64,000 nucleotides of DNA from Flavobacteriaceae bacterium CG2_30_31_66. Lineage in GTDB: Bacteria; Bacteroidota; Bacteroidia; Flavobacteriales; Flavobacteriaceae. Where the stretch lies: assembly GCA_001873065.1 (NCBI GenBank), contig MNYM01000003.1, forward strand, positions 1-64,000. Direction: 5' to 3'. Shown here one piece after another: positions 59,844 to 64,000 of this stretch. The translations under genes and the position numbers were made by a program. The notes beneath the pieces are model-generated. The model was given only the letters and a program-made list of their open reading frames with translations, searched no databases and was not told the DNA's origin. Every line of letters begins with the position of its first letter. Position 1 is the stretch's first letter.

Positions 59844-61025
59844 TCACTTTCTATCAAAAATCCTTAAATTCCATTCTTTTTCCCAAGTCAAATAAGGAAT
59901 TTCTCCATCAAATCTCACGGGAAGCCAAATGTATTTGCTGTTGCCTAAATTTTTTCCATTCCATCTATCAGCCACAAAAATAAAAGCGTTTTTTTTGCCT
60001 TCAACAGGAATAATATAGGTGCTTTGCGACCAAAAAGTGGTATTGATTTCGTCCTCAGTTCCCACACATGGATTACCTAAAGAAGTCCAATTTTCCATCA
60101 TAGAATTGGCGACTGATAATCGTGCAGGATTGGGTTTCCAGCCTGTCAAACCCGAAGTGAATAAGTAATATTTGCCATTTCGTTTTAACACTGCTGGCGC
60201 TTCATTTCTTTCACCAGGTAAAATACGAATATAGTCTCCTGAAAGTGACAAATAATCGTCTGAAAGCTTGGAAATGAGCATCGTTTGATTTTCTTCAGAG
60301 GCTGTGATGTGGTAGGCTGAGTCATCTTCATCTACATATAATGTCATATCTCTTGACATTTGTCCGCCTAGAAAATCTCGCTTGAACAATTCCCCATTTT
60401 TTGCTTGATTGATGCGAATTTCTTTGGACAATTTTTGTTGTTCATTGATAGTTGGAATGCTATCAAAAGTAGTTTGAGACATGTTTCTTGGCAAGATGCC
60501 TGCGTGTATTCGAAAACTGTTCAAGTATATATAAGGTCCAGTAATGTTGTCAGCAACTGCAACTCCAGTCAAAGCCGCTTTGTATTTTTCACCTTTCAAT
60601 TCATGATGAAACCACATCACAAACTTCCCAGTTTTTTTGTTATAAATCACTTTAGGACGCTCCAAAGTACAACCTTCTTGCAATTTAGAAAGCGTACCTT
60701 TTACAACTCGCAAGGCAACACCTTCGTTTTTCCAATTGTATAAATCTTTTGACGAATACACACTGACACCAACAAATGCTTTGCTGCCATCTTTTCCTGC
60801 ACCTTTGTATTCACCAAACCAATAATAAGTTTTATTATGGTATAAAAATCCTCCTCCATGTGCGTTGATATGCTGATTGTTATTGTCTAACCACAACTCT
60901 CCTGGTTTGAAAGAATTATAATTAGTTTCTTGACCTATGCAATAAAAAGAGAAACTCAAAATCAATACAATTAACAAAGAATGAGTTCGAATACTATTTT
61001 TTAAATTTGTTTTTCTGATGTTCAT
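59844..61025 (-). CDS. GH43-like glycoside hydrolase (possibly exo-galactanase-like subfamily)
   Basis: INAHGGGFLYHNKTYYWFGEYKG; TLERPKVIYNKKTGKFVMWFH; SRDMTLYVDEDDSAYHI; start revised to 61025. Confidence 0.85.
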   Translation of the reverse strand: MNIRKTNLKNSIRTHSLLIVLILSFSFYCIGQETNYNSFKPGELWLDNNNQHINAHGGGFLYHNKTYYWFGEYKGAGKDGSKAFVGVSVYSSKDLYNWKNEGVALRVVKGTLSKLQEGCTLERPKVIYNKKTGKFVMWFHHELKGEKYKAALTGVAVADNITGPYIYLNSFRIHAGILPRNMSQTTFDSIPTINEQQKLSKEIRINQAKNGELFKRDFLGGQMSRDMTLYVDEDDSAYHITASEENQTMLISKLSDDYLSLSGDYIRILPGERNEAPAVLKRNGKYYLFTSGLTGWKPNPARLSVANSMMENWTSLGNPCVGTEDEINTTFWSQSTYIIPVEGKKNAFIFVADRWNGKNLGNSKYIWLPVRFDGEIPYLTWEKEWNLRIFDRK

Positions 61026-62044
61026 TTTTTTAAGATATAAATGCGTGCATAATCTATTTCGTACGTTCTTGGAAAAGTTGTTTTTGCTAATTTTTCTGCA
61101 TCTGGATGAGGTTTTCCACCCACAGCCAAGTTGAGCCAAAAGTTGCAAGTATTTCCTTTGAACGGAAATTCTCTCACAGAAGTATCTTCATTTTTAGTAT
61201 CCAATGCAATTCTTGACATGAAAACTTCATCCAAATAGACTGATAAATAGGTTCCATCACCAATCAATTTCCAAGTATGATATTTTTGCAACCAATTTGG
61301 GTCGTTTTTAAAACCAATGGCTTTTCCTTCAATAATATTTTTGATGTAGGAATTTGGATTGTTTTCTTCTTTATTGCCAGTCCATTTTACTCCTTTTTTT
61401 CCTTTGACAGCAAAGTTCGCCATCAATCTTTCTGAGTAATATTCCATAATATCAATTTCACCTCCATGAGGCCAAGGACCATTTCCTGTGGTCCAAAATG
61501 CTGGCCAAACTCCATAATCTTCATCACCACCAGTTTGTAAAGGTAATTTTGCACGCATAATCATTAGAATAGAATCGTATTTTTGATGATAGGCTGTTTG
61601 GGTGATAAAACTTGCAGATGTGTACGCTGCAAATGGTCTATTTGTATTCCAATTCTTGCTATTTTCAATATAATTCGGATTTTGAATTTGTTCTTTTTTA
61701 GCGGTAATTACAAGTCTTCCATCACTACAAAATCCATTTTCTGCCTGATACCATTGGTGTTCGTTGTTTCTTACAAATCCAGTTTCAGCTCTCCAAAATT
61801 CAGTTTTCATAGCGCCTTCATGATTGAATTCGTCATGAAATACCAATTGATATCCATTGATTTCTTGCACAGGTTCGCTAAAATCTGGTAGATATGGATT
61901 GATTTCTTTCAAGTTTTTCGTTTTTTGTATTTTCGAAGTTGAATTTATTTGAGTGTTTTTACACCCAACAAATAGTAAAATTGTTGTAGTAATTAGAAAT
62001 ACTCGAAATTTTTTATTGATATAAGACATACTTTTTTTATTCAT
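61022..62044 (-). CDS. GH16 family beta-glucanase/galactanase-like lipoprotein
   Basis: YQLVFHDEFNHEGAMKTEFWRAETG; GGEIDIMEYYSE catalytic motif (ExDxxE); FVGC lipobox. Confidence 0.92.
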   Translation of the reverse strand: MNKKSMSYINKKFRVFLITTTILLFVGCKNTQINSTSKIQKTKNLKEINPYLPDFSEPVQEINGYQLVFHDEFNHEGAMKTEFWRAETGFVRNNEHQWYQAENGFCSDGRLVITAKKEQIQNPNYIENSKNWNTNRPFAAYTSASFITQTAYHQKYDSILMIMRAKLPLQTGGDEDYGVWPAFWTTGNGPWPHGGEIDIMEYYSERLMANFAVKGKKGVKWTGNKEENNPNSYIKNIIEGKAIGFKNDPNWLQKYHTWKLIGDGTYLSVYLDEVFMSRIALDTKNEDTSVREFPFKGNTCNFWLNLAVGGKPHPDAEKLAKTTFPRTYEIDYARIYILKK

Positions 62045-62068
62045 TTTAAGGTTTTTTCTAATTGAAAA

Positions 62069-64000
62069 TCAATTCAAATTCCAAATGACTTCGTCTTTTA
62101 ATTTGGTATCTTTTGATACTATTTTGATGGTGTTTTTTCCTTTTTTCAGTTCAATATTGTCAAAAGTGATGATATTAATTTCTGAGGTTAGTTTTTTCTC
62201 ACTTATTTTTTTGTTATTCAAATATAAAATTACGCTTTTGCAATTGGTATATACCTTTACAAATGTATTTGCTTCCGTTCTTTGTTGGTTTCTTCTTTCT
62301 GCAATGTAAACCATGGGTTCTGGGTTCCAATTGGCTTTATAAAAATAAAAAGCGTCTTTTTTGGTGTTGCGATCATAGGTCATTAAACCCTTGTGATTTA
62401 GTGAAGGAATTCCTCCTCTGTTCCACACATTTACAGAAAAATTAAACATACACCAAACGTATGTTCCCCAAACGTAAGGACGGTCTTTAAAGATTTTCCA
62501 AGTGATTTCATGGTAGTTTGTTTGTTCCATTTCAGGAAAATAATCACCCACAGGTTTTTCTAATCTACGAGCATCTTGATGATAAATATTACCTCCAATT
62601 CCATATTCGCTAATTGCCAAAGGTCGTTCAGGAAAATTTTTATGAGAGGCATCTAACCAAGTTCCCATATCGTTATAAGTGCCATAATACCATCCAAAAT
62701 ATTTATTCCAAGCTTGTAAATCTGTGATGTTTCCCATGTTAGAAGTCATGTCTTTGTCGCTTGCTGAAATGGTTGGTCTTGAAGGGTCTAATGTTTTGGC
62801 AAGTTTCACTAATTCTTTGGTAAGCAATACACAAGGCTCATCAGGACTTTTATTGGCACGAACTTCGTTCCAAATTCCCCAGACAAAAACACTTGGGTGA
62901 TTGTAATTTTGAAGAATTAATTCGGTTAATTGTTGGGTTGCATTTTCATTTTCACGGCCACTATAATCGTGTACAAATGGAATTTCGGTCCAAACAAGTA
63001 TTCCTTTTTCATTCGCCAATTCGTACACAATATTTGAATGTTGATAATGTGCAGTTCTCAAAGTAGTGATGCCTAATTCATTTAGATAATTAAAATCTTC
63101 AATATGTTGTTTTTTGGTTAACGCAGGTCCTGTATTTTTCCAATCTTCGTGCATGTTAACACCATAAAGTTTGTATGGTTTTTCATTCAAAATAAAGCCT
63201 TTATTGGCATCAAAAGAAAAAGTTCTAAATCCGAAGTTTTGCGTTACTACATCTTTTTCATTTCCTGAAATCAGCGATATTTCTACTGAATATAAATGTG
63301 GATTTTCTCTTCCGTTCCATAAAATTGGATTTGAAATAGAAATGTTAGATGCAATGATTTTTTCTGTGGAATTCAGTTCAATTTCCTCAGATTTTGTTGC
63401 CACATTTTCTCCAAGATTATTTTTTATATTGATATTCAACAACGCTTTACTTGCCTTTGATTTGTTTGAAATATGAATTCTAATTTCTAATACACCTTTG
63501 TTTTTTGTTACTTCTTTTTGTTCTAAAAATACACCTGATGAAGCATGAAAAATAGGAGAGATGGCTAGTCTAGGAGTACTAAAAATTTGTACAGGTCTGT
63601 AAATCCCTCCATAATGATTGAATAATTTGTCGTTAACAGGAATGCGTTTAAAATTAGGTTCATTGCTTACCATTACAGCAATCAGATTTTCCTGATTTAC
63701 GTTGATTTCATTGGTAATTTCATAACAAAATGCGGCATAACCACCCAAATGTTTATTGATTCTCTTCTCATTTACAAAAATTTCAGCTTCATGTCCAACA
63801 GCCTCAAAACGAATAAAAATTCGTTCGTTTTGCATTGAAATTGGAATGTGAACTTTTGTTCTATACCAGCTTTCACTTCTATAATAACCCACATTTTCGA
63901 TGGCATCCATCGAAAAAGTATGAGGTATTTTCACTGGTTCAAAATCAGCATCATTAAAGTTAATTTTTTGTGCATTGTAAAATTTTCCTTTTTTAAAACT
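62069..64000 (-). CDS. GH2 family glycoside hydrolase (5' end beyond window)
   Basis: Frame stays open to base 64000 (SFKKGKFYNAQKINFNDADFEPVKIPHTFS...); GVNMHEDWKNTGPALTKKQHIEDFNYLNELGITTLRTAHYQHS; VWGIWNEVRANK; AISEYGIGG. Confidence 0.92.
   Translation of the reverse strand, partial: SFKKGKFYNAQKINFNDADFEPVKIPHTFSMDAIENVGYYRSESWYRTKVHIPISMQNERIFIRFEAVGHEAEIFVNEKRINKHLGGYAAFCYEITNEINVNQENLIAVMVSNEPNFKRIPVNDKLFNHYGGIYRPVQIFSTPRLAISPIFHASSGVFLEQKEVTKNKGVLEIRIHISNKSKASKALLNINIKNNLGENVATKSEEIELNSTEKIIASNISISNPILWNGRENPHLYSVEISLISGNEKDVVTQNFGFRTFSFDANKGFILNEKPYKLYGVNMHEDWKNTGPALTKKQHIEDFNYLNELGITTLRTAHYQHSNIVYELANEKGILVWTEIPFVHDYSGRENENATQQLTELILQNYNHPSVFVWGIWNEVRANKSPDEPCVLLTKELVKLAKTLDPSRPTISASDKDMTSNMGNITDLQAWNKYFGWYYGTYNDMGTWLDASHKNFPERPLAISEYGIGGNIYHQDARRLEKPVGDYFPEMEQTNYHEITWKIFKDRPYVWGTYVWCMFNFSVNVWNRGGIPSLNHKGLMTYDRNTKKDAFYFYKANWNPEPMVYIAERRNQQRTEANTFVKVYTNCKSVILYLNNKKISEKKLTSEINIITFDNIELKKGKNTIKIVSKDTKLKDEVIWNLN

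Noticed and set aside
61026-61148. 41-residue N-terminal extension of the GH43-like protein
   Set aside because: It reads through the GH16 3' end in another frame; ATG at 61025 with a signal peptide and ATGA overlap is more plausible
1-64000. Transposases, integrases, prophage or rRNA genes
   Set aside because: None of the translated ORFs shows transposase/integrase/phage motifs and no rRNA-like sequence was seen

Overview
AT-rich Bacteroidota (Flavobacteriaceae-like) chromosomal segment. The left part (about 1-23.9 kb) is mostly housekeeping: purK/purE, greA, aat, rplM-rpsI-rpsB-tsf, glnS, folB and tRNA-Cys. It also holds a small toxin-antitoxin pair and a GLPGLI/outer-membrane-receptor module preceded by a small secreted peptide gene. 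From 24.3 to 46.6 kb, all on the minus strand, lies a polysaccharide-utilisation locus (PUL). Its core is HTCS regulator - SusC - SusD - SusE-like - SGNH esterase - GH53, resembling a beta-1,4-galactan PUL. This is followed by a T9SS-sorted repeat protein, a large GH95-like multidomain enzyme with an F-type-lectin-like domain, a GH43-like protein, an unassigned GH-A-like enzyme, a NodB deacetylase and a glycerophosphodiesterase. From 47 to 59.8 kb are an alpha-2-macroglobulin/PbpC pair, an MBL-fold hydrolase, a subtilase and an M1 peptidase. A second CAZyme cluster (GH43-GH16-GH2, minus strand) runs off the right edge. The main points for follow-up are: a RhuM-Fic gene embedded in the purK-purE operon; a terminator-like leader in front of greA; the small-peptide/GLPGLI/receptor module with a pentanucleotide repeat upstream; a ~115-aa domain present three times in two adjacent T9SS proteins; the lectin-bearing GH95-like enzyme; GDPD plus deacetylase inside a PUL; and an 11-copy 21-bp tandem repeat at 54.86-55.09 kb. 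No database search was possible. Family names come from recognised motifs and should be confirmed.
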